From UMGS1590 sp963558655 (GTDB lineage: Bacteria; Bacillota; Peptococcia; Peptococcales; Peptococcaceae), in assembly GCA_963558655.1 (NCBI GenBank), contig CAUWHJ010000031.1:1-18091 (forward strand): DNA of 18,091 nucleotides, read 5' to 3'. Of this stretch, positions 1 through 7,760 are shown one piece after another; within the stretch, counting starts at the first letter, position 1; each line of letters starts with the position of its first letter. Under the pieces are notes generated by a model. The model saw nothing but the letters and a program-made list of their open reading frames with translations. It did no database searches and was not told the origin of the DNA. The position numbers were made by a program, and so were the translations under genes.

Positions 1-20
1 AACAAAATATTGATTTTGTT
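1..20. repeat. AT-rich inverted repeat after the recombinase gene
   Basis: Two perfect 8-base arms (AACAAAAT and ATTTTGTT) are separated by four bases, directly downstream of the recombinase stop codon on the minus strand. It could be a weak terminator stem whose T-run lies outside the window, or a recombination-related site. The window edge prevents a decision. Confidence 0.4.
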
Positions 21-862
21 TACTGCACCAGGCGCATGGTTTCCAGCCAGCGGGTGTGCTCCTGAACGCTGGTGCGTAGGTAGAGGCGAGTGGTTTCTAC
101 GGAGGAATGGCCGAGCATATCGGCAAGGCGCACCACATCGCGGCAGTTGGCATAGAACACTTGAGCAAAGAGATGGCGCAGGTTATGCGGAAAGACTTTG
201 CCCGCTGCCACACCGGCATGATGGGCGAGGGTTTTCATGGCACGCCAAATCTGGTGGCGCGAAAGGGGCGCACCGTTTTTCGCCCGAAAGAGCGCACCGC
301 TTTTGAGGTGCTGTTTTCGGGCGTAGGTTTGGAGCTTGCGGCAGAGTTTGCGCGGCAAGAGAATGGTGCGTACCTTGCCTTTAAGGGCAATGTCTGCCCT
401 GCCTTTGGCGAGGGCTTGCAAGGTGATGGCAGCCAGCTCCGACACGCGAATGCCGGTGGCGCAGATGGTTTCCATGACAAGCGCCAGTTGTTCTTGCCCA
501 CGGCGCTGGGCGGTGGCGACCAGGTGTTCGTAATCCTGGCGGGTGAGCTGGCGTTGTTCGTCGCGAAAGAGACGGCGCTGTAAGCGCAGCGGTTTCACGC
601 GGCAGTCGGCGCAGCCCATAAAGGCGAAAAAGCTGTTCAAGGCAGCCAGTTTGCTGTTGATGGTGGTGGCCTGGTAGCCGCTGGCAAGAAGGTGGGCTTT
701 CCAGGCGGAGGCGGTGTCTTTGTTCGGCGTGCGGCCATCCAGCCAGCGGGCAAAGGCGCGCAGATGGCGCAGGTAGCTTTCGATGGTGCCGGCGCTGCGT
801 TCTTCGTTTTTGAGATGTTCGGCGTAAGCAGCCAGGTTGGCGGCGGTAAGTGTGGTGGTCAT
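20..862 (-). CDS. Tyrosine recombinase / integrase (XerC/D-like)
   Basis: This is a 280-residue site-specific recombinase that cuts and rejoins DNA through a phosphotyrosine intermediate. Residues about 7-85 form the SAM-like core-binding domain. Residues about 105-270 form the catalytic domain, with Arg139 (in GIRVSE), Lys163, His226-x2-Arg229 (HNLR), His252 (LGH) and nucleophile Tyr261 (TRLYL), so the full catalytic set is present. The length matches XerC/XerD and simple integrases (about 290-300). The start is an ATG preceded by a modest GAGGGAA site. No phage, excisionase or relaxase genes lie beside it, and the neighbours are ordinary chromosomal genes. It could be a chromosome-dimer resolvase, a phase-variation invertase or the remnant end of an element lying to the left. 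Family assignment is firm; the role is open. Confidence 0.88.
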   Translation of the reverse strand: MTTTLTAANLAAYAEHLKNEERSAGTIESYLRHLRAFARWLDGRTPNKDTASAWKAHLLASGYQATTINSKLAALNSFFAFMGCADCRVKPLRLQRRLFRDEQRQLTRQDYEHLVATAQRRGQEQLALVMETICATGIRVSELAAITLQALAKGRADIALKGKVRTILLPRKLCRKLQTYARKQHLKSGALFRAKNGAPLSRHQIWRAMKTLAHHAGVAAGKVFPHNLRHLFAQVFYANCRDVVRLADMLGHSSVETTRLYLRTSVQEHTRWLETMRLVQ

Positions 863-948
863 GGGTGTTCCCTCGCTTTCTCAGATTTTTTCCAGTGTAG
901 CATGATTTGCTTTTCTGGCACACAAACAGACGAAAAATGGACAATAAA

Positions 949-981
949 AAACTGTGCAGGACGCTTGGTCTTGCACAGTTT
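949..981 (-). terminator. Rho-independent terminator of the nucleotidase gene
   Basis: Ten-base arms (AAACTGTGCA / TGCACAGTTT) surround a short loop. On the minus strand a T-run follows, 16 bases after the nucleotidase stop. A-runs and T-runs flank both sides, so it may also work on the other strand, but no plus-strand gene needs it. Confidence 0.85.
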
Positions 982-996
982 TTTTCATGTGTAATG

Positions 997-3297
997 TTAA
1001 GCTGCAACGGGTGTTTCTTCCGGTTCTTCTACAAAGGTGTTGCAGAAGTTGGCAAGAATGGCAGCCACTTCGGCACGGGTGGCGGTGCCACCTGAGTTCA
1101 AGATGCCATCACCGGTGCCATGGAGCAAATCAGCGCCCACTGCCCAGCAAACGACATTGTGCGCCCAACTGCTGACCTGGTCGGCATCGGTAAAGGTGCT
1201 AAGGTCATCTGTTGCGCTGAGGTCGTAGCCTTTGTAGGCGGCGTAGTTATGCAGCATGGCAGCCATTTGTTCGCGGGTGAGGTTGTCGTTTGGTCGATAG
1301 GTGCCATCTTCATAGCCGTTGACGATGCCGTTTTCAGCCGCCCAGTTGACGGCGTCGGCGTACCAGGCATCGTCTGCCACGTCGCTAAAATGTGCGTCGC
1401 CGCTGGCGGTGCCGTTTTCAAGGTTTGCCAGCACGGCTGCCATCATGGCGCGGGTGAGATTGGTTTGTGGGGCAAACTGGTCGGCAGTGACACCGTTCAT
1501 CAGGTTGTTGTCATAGGCGTATTTCACAGCGCCATAGAACCAGTCGCTTTCCGCTACGTCGTTGAATGGCAAATCACCGCTTGGTTCTTCCGGCACGGAT
1601 TCTTCCGTGATATGGATGCGTCCCTGGCCGTATGGGTCGGCATAGGCATCGCCAATGACGCCACCGAGGTTCTGTTGCACGTAGTCAATGAGCACTTCGC
1701 TGTCCACCATGGTTTCATCTAGCAGGAGGTTGATGTTGTCGGCGCCGAACATGGAGAAGCCGTCACCGCCCTGCTTGAGCATATAATTGTGGCTGGCGAG
1801 GGTATAGGTGGCATTTGGGTCGAGCGGTTCATAAGCGCCGGTGTCACGGTTCTGTACTTCAACATCGCTGACACGGCGTTCGCCCGCTACTTTTACAAAA
1901 GCACCGTTGTCGTCCAACACCACAGAGCTTGGCACTGCAGTGTTGATGGTGTAAGTGAGACCGCTCACTTGTAAAAATCCGCCGCTTTCAGCAGTGCCTG
2001 CATACATGGCACCAAGCTCCAGGGCGTCGAGAATTTGCTGTCCGCTCACTTCCGCCATGCAAGCCATGTTGCCGAACGGATGCACAGCGATGATGTCACC
2101 ATAGGTGACGTCGCCAGCGGCAATGTCATCACGCACGCCGCCACCGTTGATGAAGCCAATGTCAGCACCGAGCACTTCGCGGTAGGCATCGGCACAAAAG
2201 TCGCCCATGTTGGTTTCGGCAGAGCGCACGCGGCGTTCACCGGTGGCTGGGTCGAGGGTGGTGAGATCTACCGCGGAGGTAGCGATCACTTCTTCGGTCA
2301 CCGCCTGGTATTTGTCTTGAATGTCCTGAACAAACTGTTGGGTGGCTGTGTAAGCTGGCGTATCGGTAGCGACGGTGGAAAGATCCACAAGCTGGGTGCT
2401 CATGTCGCCGCTTTCAGGGTCGATGGTGAGTTGGCCAATGGCTTCCCCTTTGGTGCCGGTCTGGCTGAGGAGCACGTCGTCACCGTTTTCATTTTCGACA
2501 ATTTTTTCAGGTTCAGTGGTATGCGAATGACCATCGAGCATCACGTCAATGCCGGTGGTGTTGGCGATGACTTCGGTGCTCATCCATGGGCTGCTTTGCT
2601 GGTCTTCGCCCAGATGCGCCAAAGCCACCACATAATCGGCGCCAGCTGCACGCGCCTCGTCTACGGTTTCCTGCACTTGGTCATAGAGGGCTTGGCCACT
2701 TTTATCCTGGCAGAAGCCATAGATGTAATTGCCGTTTTCATCCTGAAAATGGGTTGGGGTGGATTTAGAAATGGTTTCCGGCGTGGAGATGCCCACATAA
2801 GCAATGTCCACATCGCCATAAGGCACGATGGTGTATGGCTCAAGCACCGGCGCACCGTTTTTATCCACAAAGTTGCAGCTCAGATACTGGTAATTGGCCT
2901 GATTTTGAGCAATGTCCAAAAACTGGTCCATGCCAAAATCAAATTCATGGTTTCCCGGAATGGCAAGGTCATAACCAACCTGATTCATCATATCGACAAT
3001 CCACTCCCCATCAGAGAGGGTGCCGAGCACGCCGCCCTGGATGGCGTCGCCATTATCCACGAGGGTGACACGATCGGCGCCGTAAGCGTCTTCCATTTCG
3101 CCCTTGTAGCCGGCAATAGCAGCATAAGCCATGCCGTCGTCTGCGGTGCAGTGTACATCATTGGTATAAAGCACCACAATGTCGTCCTGTCTGTCCACGT
3201 TTTCATTGGCGAACGCAGGCAGGCTCATGCCCCACAGCATGCTTGCCGCAAGGACACCGGAAAGCACTTTGCTTGCACGTTTTTTCATGAAACTCAT
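997..3297 (-). CDS. Secreted SLH-anchored 5'-nucleotidase / 2',3'-cyclic phosphodiesterase family protein
   Basis: This is an extracellular metallophosphatase of the UshA/YfkN family that releases phosphate and nucleosides from nucleotides. A signal peptide (MSFMKKR, hydrophobic core, probable cleavage after AFA near residue 30) is followed by a calcineurin-like domain (about 38-265). That domain has metal ligands in the DVH, NGD (about 83-85), GNHEFD (116-121), AHLGED and GHSH (257-260) motifs. Residues about 335-525 form the 5'-nucleotidase C-terminal domain with the substrate motif NGGGVRDD and a GGDGFSMF loop. Three SLH domains follow (about 578-625, 637-687, 702-751), the last with the TRAE motif, which would hold the enzyme to pyruvylated wall polymer. 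Start choice is uncertain. ATG at 3297 sits only 3 bases after GAAAGG, an in-frame TTG lies at 3300, and ATG at 3288 (MKKR) is another option. It is a single-gene unit ended by the terminator at 949-981. Confidence 0.93.
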   Translation of the reverse strand: MSFMKKRASKVLSGVLAASMLWGMSLPAFANENVDRQDDIVVLYTNDVHCTADDGMAYAAIAGYKGEMEDAYGADRVTLVDNGDAIQGGVLGTLSDGEWIVDMMNQVGYDLAIPGNHEFDFGMDQFLDIAQNQANYQYLSCNFVDKNGAPVLEPYTIVPYGDVDIAYVGISTPETISKSTPTHFQDENGNYIYGFCQDKSGQALYDQVQETVDEARAAGADYVVALAHLGEDQQSSPWMSTEVIANTTGIDVMLDGHSHTTEPEKIVENENGDDVLLSQTGTKGEAIGQLTIDPESGDMSTQLVDLSTVATDTPAYTATQQFVQDIQDKYQAVTEEVIATSAVDLTTLDPATGERRVRSAETNMGDFCADAYREVLGADIGFINGGGVRDDIAAGDVTYGDIIAVHPFGNMACMAEVSGQQILDALELGAMYAGTAESGGFLQVSGLTYTINTAVPSSVVLDDNGAFVKVAGERRVSDVEVQNRDTGAYEPLDPNATYTLASHNYMLKQGGDGFSMFGADNINLLLDETMVDSEVLIDYVQQNLGGVIGDAYADPYGQGRIHITEESVPEEPSGDLPFNDVAESDWFYGAVKYAYDNNLMNGVTADQFAPQTNLTRAMMAAVLANLENGTASGDAHFSDVADDAWYADAVNWAAENGIVNGYEDGTYRPNDNLTREQMAAMLHNYAAYKGYDLSATDDLSTFTDADQVSSWAHNVVCWAVGADLLHGTGDGILNSGGTATRAEVAAILANFCNTFVEEPEETPVAA

Positions 3298-3353
3298 CAA
3301 CCTTTCTTTGTTGAGTCATTCCGGCTTGCGCCGGCGAGCAATATTACACGCTT

Positions 3354-3382
3354 ACAGTAACAAATTCAGCACGGATTGACAA
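3354..3382 (-). promoter_or_regulatory. Possible promoter of the nucleotidase gene
   Basis: On the minus strand a TTGTCA box (3377-3382) lies 17 bases upstream of TACTGT (3354-3359). The -35 box is good and the -10 box is poor. The gene must have a promoter in this 180-base gap, but this pair is only the best of several weak candidates. Confidence 0.3.
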
Positions 3383-3481
3383 GGGTTTCACGAAAACTAT
3401 CATAATGATTCGTAAATTTAAGGATAAGGAACACTCTCTGACATTCGCCGTAGAACATTGCTACATGACGCTTACCTTCTG

Positions 3482-3799
3482 TTAAGGTTGGAGGGCTTTG
3501 ACCGTCACATTTACAGTGTCCCCCGGTTGCTTGCCAATTTTTGCACGAATGTCTTTACGGACGCCGATGATATAGCAAATGGAACCATCTTCATTTTTTA
3601 CACCCATATTGACAATGCTGCCACGATAGGGTTCACCATCAAAGGTGGCGTCTACTTTCACTCTGCCTCTGCCAAATTCTTTGCGAATGTCGTAGGGAAA
3701 GCGCACATAAGCACCACCTTTATCCGGAACCGCCTGAATGACTGCTGAAAACGTGTAGGTTTTCGTCCATTGCATATTTTGTTTGCTTTTTTCTATCAT
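3482..3799 (-). CDS. DUF1905 domain protein
   Basis: This is a 105-residue soluble protein with the DUF1905 pattern: a short beta-rich domain with the conserved core from about residue 15 to 102 (FPYDIRKEFGRGRVKV, then a Gly-rich stretch, then VRKDIRAKIGKQPGDTV). In other bacteria this domain often stands alone or sits beside YdeI/OmpD-associated proteins. Its biochemical role is not established. The start ATG follows an AAGGTGGG site with six bases of spacing; a second ATG at residue 9 is possible. The gene stands alone with its own candidate promoter. There are no membrane segments and no signal peptide. Confidence 0.82.
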   Translation of the reverse strand: MIEKSKQNMQWTKTYTFSAVIQAVPDKGGAYVRFPYDIRKEFGRGRVKVDATFDGEPYRGSIVNMGVKNEDGSICYIIGVRKDIRAKIGKQPGDTVNVTVKALQP

Positions 3800-3832
3800 G
3801 AATTTCCCACCTTAAGATTGAAAGATAAAGTC

Positions 3833-3862
3833 AGTATATAATAAAACCTCTCAAGGTACCAA
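3833..3862 (-). promoter_or_regulatory. Candidate promoter of the DUF1905 gene
   Basis: On the minus strand TTGGTA (3857-3862) and TATACT (3833-3838) are 18 bases apart, about 30 bases upstream of the start codon. They lie in the short gap between azlD and this gene. Confidence 0.45.
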
Positions 3863-3867
3863 TCCGT

Positions 3868-4194
3868 TCAAAACACCAGTTGCACCAGGAGCATATAGCA
3901 CACAGTGCCGCCGGCGATGGATAAGAGCATCTGCCGCTTCCAGAGATGCAAGCCCACGGTGAGCGCAATGGCCAATGCTTCCGGAAGTCCATGGCTTGGT
4001 GCAGCAAGGCTGACATTACGCAGGCTGTACACCACGAGCATGGCAAAAATGGCTGCCGGCAAGGCTTTGCCAAGATAGAGAACAAGCGGCGGCGTTGGCT
4101 TGCCTTCACGAAAAATCAAAAACGGTAAAAAGCGTGTGGCCATGGTAGCAAGGGCACAGATGGCAATGGTGATGATTTGTTCGGCAAGGCTCAT
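3868..4194 (-). CDS. azlD: AzlD family branched-chain amino acid transport subunit
   Basis: This is a 108-residue, very hydrophobic protein with about four membrane segments. It matches the AzlD family in size and in motifs (ATRFLPFLIF near residues 19-28, a PxxxYLGKALPAAIFAMLV helix at about 35-54). AzlD is the small partner of AzlC; together they export branched-chain amino acids and their analogues (4-azaleucine resistance in Bacillus). Its ATG overlaps the azlC stop as ATGA, which indicates translational coupling and a shared transcript. No terminator is obvious between it and the next gene. Confidence 0.9.
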   Translation of the reverse strand: MSLAEQIITIAICALATMATRFLPFLIFREGKPTPPLVLYLGKALPAAIFAMLVVYSLRNVSLAAPSHGLPEALAIALTVGLHLWKRQMLLSIAGGTVCYMLLVQLVF

Positions 4195-4925
4195 ACGTTC
4201 CAGCCTCCTCGTTGTTCAATCGGGCGGCGCAGGCCTACCAGCGCTACAAGAATCACAATCATGCTCGGCACAAGAAAACCATCGGCACCAAAAATGAGCA
4301 AGCATCCCAAAGACGCTGCCAAACCAATGATGGCGGTTATAAGCTGTGTTTCTTTGAGAAGCTGCTCAAGAAAAATCACAATGAACATGGCAGTGAGAAC
4401 AAACTCCAACCCCTCGGTGTTGAAGGTGAGGAGGTTGCCCAAAAGAGCGCCTATGGTTGAGCCGCTGACCCAATAGAGTTGATTGAGCAGGGTGACGAAA
4501 AACATAAACCAGCCACGGTCTGTACCCTCTGGAATGTTCGTAGAATAGTTGATGGAAAAGGTTTCATCACACATACCAAAAATGAGATACCATCGTTTCC
4601 AGCCCAACCCTTTGAACTTTTCCAACATGGCGATGCCGTAAAAAAGATGGCGTGCCTGAATCATGAGTGCCACCAAAAGCGTCTGCACCGGCGCAAAAGG
4701 GCTAAGCAACATGGAAACAGCGACAAATTCCAGAGAGCCGCCAAAAATCACGGCAGCCATGAGCATGGGATACACAAAGCTAAAGCCCGACACCGACATA
4801 TAGATGCCATACGCCATGCCCAAAAACCAAAAGCCGGCAAAGATGGGCAGCGTACACGGAAAAGCCGCCTTAAACGCACGCATTTTTACGCCGCCTTGTG
4901 GATTCTTGTGGGCCTGTTCGTTCAT
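4191..4925 (-). CDS. azlC: AzlC family branched-chain amino acid exporter subunit
   Basis: This is a 244-residue integral membrane protein of the AzlC family, the large subunit of the AzlCD export system. The reading frame is open for 28 more codons upstream, but the ATG giving MNEQAHK follows a strong AAAGGAGG site and is the sensible start; the upstream extension overlaps the spacer after rpsU. Family hallmarks are the N-terminal AFPCTLPIFAGFWFLGMAYG helix (about 17-36), the GGSLEFVA motif (about 61-68) and the ARHLFYG motif (about 90-96), followed by several further membrane spans. The predicted substrates are leucine, isoleucine and valine or analogues; export direction is inferred from the family. 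It is co-transcribed with azlD. Confidence 0.92.
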   Translation of the reverse strand: MNEQAHKNPQGGVKMRAFKAAFPCTLPIFAGFWFLGMAYGIYMSVSGFSFVYPMLMAAVIFGGSLEFVAVSMLLSPFAPVQTLLVALMIQARHLFYGIAMLEKFKGLGWKRWYLIFGMCDETFSINYSTNIPEGTDRGWFMFFVTLLNQLYWVSGSTIGALLGNLLTFNTEGLEFVLTAMFIVIFLEQLLKETQLITAIIGLAASLGCLLIFGADGFLVPSMIVILVALVGLRRPIEQRGGWNV

Positions 4926-4994
4926 GAAAACCTCCTTTATCTGGTGATACACGACCATGCAACGAGCTGTGCACGGCACACTATGGCTACAAAA

Positions 4995-5021
4995 AAACGA
5001 CCGGCACACAACCGGTCGTTT
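4995..5021 (-). terminator. Rho-independent terminator of rpsU
   Basis: A ten-base perfect stem (AAACGACCGG / CCGGTCGTTT) with a seven-base loop lies 18 bases past the rpsU stop. Seven Ts begin within the stem and run on beyond it on the minus strand. The GC-rich core and T-run make this a textbook terminator that separates rpsU from azlCD. Confidence 0.93.
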
Positions 5022-5039
5022 GTATAGGCTTGCGAGAAA

Positions 5040-5228
5040 TTAGTAGGATTTTCTACGATTGTTCTTTCTTGCAGCTTCAGATTTTTTCTTACGCTTTACG
5101 CTTGGCTTTTCATAATGTTCGCGCTTGCGGCATTCGGCCAGGACGCCGGACTTTTGGCAAGAACGCTTAAAACGACGTAATGCGCTATCTAATGATTCGT
5201 CCTTACGAACCTTAATTTCTGATGACAT
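5040..5228 (-). CDS. rpsU: 30S ribosomal protein S21
   Basis: This 62-residue basic protein is S21 of the small ribosomal subunit, which binds near the 3' end of 16S rRNA and aids initiation. It shows the family signature VRKDESLDSALRRFKR followed by REHYEKPSVKRKKKSEA and an Arg/Lys-rich tail. The start ATG follows a GGAGGGAGGG site. It has its own strong promoter and its own terminator, so it is a single-gene transcript even though it lies downstream of the mtaB-HIT-YitT genes in the same direction. Confidence 0.98.
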   Translation of the reverse strand: MSSEIKVRKDESLDSALRRFKRSCQKSGVLAECRKREHYEKPSVKRKKKSEAARKNNRRKSY

Positions 5229-5302
5229 TGACTACTTCCCTCCCTCCGGAATCAACAGGAGAAATCGGGACTGTTGATATCTGGACTTTGAACACAACAA
5301 TT

Positions 5303-5331
5303 ATTATATGATACAAAGGCTTGAAATGCAA
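5303..5331 (-). promoter_or_regulatory. Promoter of rpsU
   Basis: On the minus strand TTGCAT (5326-5331) and a perfect TATAAT (5303-5308) are separated by exactly 17 bases, about 75 bases upstream of the rpsU start. It is one of the two best sigma-70-type promoters in the window. Confidence 0.8.
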
Positions 5332-5356
5332 GCAGAATTGCGTATTTCATCGAAAT

Positions 5357-6028
5357 TTACGCCCCCACTTGCTGCACGCCGCCGAGCTTGAGAAAGAGCT
5401 TCAAAAATTGTGCTTGCAGGAAGGTAAAGAGCAGCCCACAGACAACAGCACTGATGCTGTATGTGGCTGCACCGGTGAGCAAAACCACAATGTTAATGAC
5501 CATCATGGTGGTAGCAATGTCAAAACGGGCGTTGTGTTTATTGAGAATGAGCGCAATGGTATCAAAGCTCACAGCCGTTGCTTGAGAGGCAATGCAAAAG
5601 TAGTAGCCAGCCGCCACAAGCACGGCAGCAATCGGCGTCGCCAATACCGGTGTGCCGAAAAGCTCCGGAAAGGGCAGCTCCCAGCCCGTCCAATGAAAGG
5701 CGCTGAACAGTCCCATGTAGCAAACGCTCGAAAAAAGCGCACCAATAAAGTAGCTTTTGCCAAGGAAAAGAAAACTGATGGCGATGAGCACCACAGAGAG
5801 CACGTCTACAAGAATGGCCACATCAATGCCTGTCCATTCTTGTAACACCAGCGAAAAACTGGTAACACCACCATTTAAGATGATTTTTGGCACGGTAATG
5901 AATGCATAGGCCCCGGTCAGCAGGATATTACCGAGAAAGATGCGAAAAAAACGCAGCCAGCGTTCTTCCCCCACTTGCGTGGGCTGGAAGACACGCTTCC
6001 ATAACGCTGGCTTGGTTGCTTTGGGCAT
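5357..6028 (-). CDS. YitT family membrane protein
   Basis: This is a 223-residue integral membrane protein with five or six hydrophobic spans. It matches the YitT membrane domain: a first span with GAYAFITVPKIILNGGVTSFSLVL (the N-G-G-V-T-S core about residues 52-57), a GKSYFIGALFSS motif and a FDTIALILNKH segment at about 154-164. YitT proteins usually carry a cytoplasmic C-terminal DUF2179 domain; this one stops after the last span, so it is a short form. The substrate is unknown; some relatives are annotated as possible transporters. It starts ten bases after the HIT stop with no strong ribosome site of its own, so it is probably translated by coupling. Confidence 0.85.
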   Translation of the reverse strand: MPKATKPALWKRVFQPTQVGEERWLRFFRIFLGNILLTGAYAFITVPKIILNGGVTSFSLVLQEWTGIDVAILVDVLSVVLIAISFLFLGKSYFIGALFSSVCYMGLFSAFHWTGWELPFPELFGTPVLATPIAAVLVAAGYYFCIASQATAVSFDTIALILNKHNARFDIATTMMVINIVVLLTGAATYSISAVVCGLLFTFLQAQFLKLFLKLGGVQQVGA

Positions 6029-6038
6029 GACAGAGGAA

Positions 6039-6380
6039 TCAGCCTGGAGGCCATTTCATATCGCGGCCGCCGAGCACATGAACGTGCAGATGCGGAACGC
6101 TCTGGCCACCCTGTTCCCCAGTGTTAGCGACGAGGCGGTATCCTGCTTCGATGCCTTCACTCTTGACAACATGATGAATGGCCTCAAGCATGGCAAGCAT
6201 CAGCGCACCGTCTTCCTGGGTCAACTGGTTCACGCTCTGAATGTGACGTTTTGGCACCACGAGCACGTGCGTTGGTGCTTGTGGGTCGGTATCACGAAAG
6301 GCGCGAACGAGGTCGTTTTCGTAAACGGTGGTTGTTGGAATTTCACCGTTTGCAATCTTGCAAAAAATGCAGTCACTCAT
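6039..6380 (-). CDS. HIT family (HINT-type) nucleotide hydrolase
   Basis: This is a 113-residue histidine triad protein. The catalytic triad HLHVHVLGG places His97, His99 and His101 in the active site, and Cys4/Cys7 with the IFCKIANGEIP start match the zinc-containing HINT branch. Such enzymes hydrolyse adenosine phosphoramidates and aminoacyl-adenylates in the cytoplasm. Length is typical (about 110-115). Its ATG overlaps the mtaB stop by four bases. The mtaB-HIT-rpsU neighbourhood is common in Bacillota, which supports orthology with the housekeeping HINT enzyme. Confidence 0.96.
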   Translation of the reverse strand: MSDCIFCKIANGEIPTTTVYENDLVRAFRDTDPQAPTHVLVVPKRHIQSVNQLTQEDGALMLAMLEAIHHVVKSEGIEAGYRLVANTGEQGGQSVPHLHVHVLGGRDMKWPPG

Positions 6381-7723
6381 ACGATTTCCTCCTTCACTTG
6401 ATTTATCATCTCACCCAGCAAACGATTTTTTTCCACCGCAGTGATGCGTACATCGACAAAATCGCCAGAAGCAATCGCTTCGCCGGGAAAATGAACCATG
6501 AGATAGTTGGAACTGTGGCCCATCCAAAGGCCATCGGCATCCTGTTCTTCCACGAGAATACGCAAGGTTTGGCCCACGAAACGTGCTTCGTAGTCACGCT
6601 TATTTTTCTGTGCCACGTCCGCCATTTGTTTGGCGCGTCGCTCTTTAATCTGCGGGTCAATCTGATTGGTCATCGCCGCTGCCGGCGTGCCGTTACGCAT
6701 GGAGTATTTGAAAATGTGCATACCTGCGAAAGCAATGTCGTTGCAAAATACAAGGCTTTCTTTGAAATCTTCTTCCGTTTCACCCGGAAAACCAACCATG
6801 AGGTCGGTGGTGATGGCAATGTTCGGCACACGCTGACGAATACGGCGCATCATATCGCGAAAGGCTTCGGTGTCATAAGGGCGGCGCATTTCCGCTAAGG
6901 TGCGGTCGCAGCCACTTTGCAACGGCAAATGCAGATGCTGCGCCATGCGAGGATTTTCGGCAATCATTGTAATCAGTTCGTCGGTCACTTCAATGCCCTC
7001 GAGCGAACCAATACGCAAACGCGCAATGTCCGTTTCATCGAGGATACGTCGGCAAAGGCCGGTAAGGTCGCAAGTGTTGTCTTTCACTCCACGCCCATAG
7101 GCGCCGATATGAATGCCTGTGAGAATCACTTCTTTATAGCCCTGCGCCACCAATTCGCGGATTTCCGCAATGGTGTCTTCTTCGCTGCGGGAGCGCAATG
7201 GCCCGCGCGCATAAGGAATGATACAGTAGGCGCAAAATTGGTCGCAACCTTCCTGGATTTTTACATAGGCACGTGTCATACCGCTGACACGCTCATGCGG
7301 CAGATTTTCATATCTGTACCACTCGTCATCTTCCGGCATATAGGCGGTTTTCACGTGATTTTCACGGAAAGTTTCCACCGCCTCCACTACTTTGTGGCGT
7401 TCATTGGTGCCAATGATGAGGTCCACCTCGTCCAGTGCTGCCAACTCGTTTTGCGCTGTCTGTGCATAGCAACCGCAAACCACCACGGTCGCCTCTGGGT
7501 TTTCACCCGCTGCACGGCGAATCATCTGACGTGACTTGCGGTCGCTGAGATGGGTGACGGTGCAAGTGTTGATAACATACACGTCAGCCACCTTATCAAA
7601 CGGCACCACCTCATAGCCTGCATCTTGAAAAAGTGCTGCCATAATGGCCGAATCATGCTGATTCACCTTGCAGCCCAATGTATGGAAGGCCACTCTTTTG
7701 GGCGCATTGTTCACATTTATCAC
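6377..7723 (-). CDS. mtaB: tRNA (t6A37) 2-methylthiotransferase MtaB
   Basis: This radical SAM methylthiotransferase of 448 residues converts t6A at position 37 of ANN-decoding tRNAs to ms2t6A. The N-terminal UPF0004 domain carries the auxiliary [4Fe-4S] cysteines Cys18 (TLGCKVNQ), Cys54 (NTCTVT) and Cys85 (GCYAQ). The radical SAM motif is Cys160-x3-Cys164-x2-Cys167 (CDQFCAYC). A C-terminal TRAM domain (about 378-443) binds tRNA. TLGCKVNQ and the placement beside a HIT gene separate it from MiaB and RimO. The start ATG follows AAAAGGA at suitable distance. It ends in an ATGA overlap with the HIT gene. Confidence 0.96.
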   Translation of the reverse strand: MINVNNAPKRVAFHTLGCKVNQHDSAIMAALFQDAGYEVVPFDKVADVYVINTCTVTHLSDRKSRQMIRRAAGENPEATVVVCGCYAQTAQNELAALDEVDLIIGTNERHKVVEAVETFRENHVKTAYMPEDDEWYRYENLPHERVSGMTRAYVKIQEGCDQFCAYCIIPYARGPLRSRSEEDTIAEIRELVAQGYKEVILTGIHIGAYGRGVKDNTCDLTGLCRRILDETDIARLRIGSLEGIEVTDELITMIAENPRMAQHLHLPLQSGCDRTLAEMRRPYDTEAFRDMMRRIRQRVPNIAITTDLMVGFPGETEEDFKESLVFCNDIAFAGMHIFKYSMRNGTPAAAMTNQIDPQIKERRAKQMADVAQKNKRDYEARFVGQTLRILVEEQDADGLWMGHSSNYLMVHFPGEAIASGDFVDVRITAVEKNRLLGEMINQVKEEIV

Positions 7724-7760
7724 GTCCTTTTTACCTTATTTTACTCTTGATAGTTGAATT

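Noticed and set aside
2035..3360. Long plus-strand open frame of 441 codons opposite the nucleotidase gene
   Set aside because: It mirrors a clear coding sequence on the other strand, has no recognisable domain, and its His/Val/Ala-rich composition is what antisense reading of that gene gives.
3376..3406. Plus-strand TTGACA followed by CATAAT
   Set aside because: The spacing is 19 bases, and the only thing it could drive is antisense RNA to the DUF1905 gene; there is no plus-strand gene downstream.
3399..3409. ATCATAATGAT palindrome as a Fur or PerR box
   Set aside because: It is too short and does not match either consensus beyond the AT-rich core, and its relation to a promoter is unclear.
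5340..5362. Hairpin overlapping the YitT stop as a terminator
   Set aside because: The stem is bulged and no T-run follows on the minus strand.
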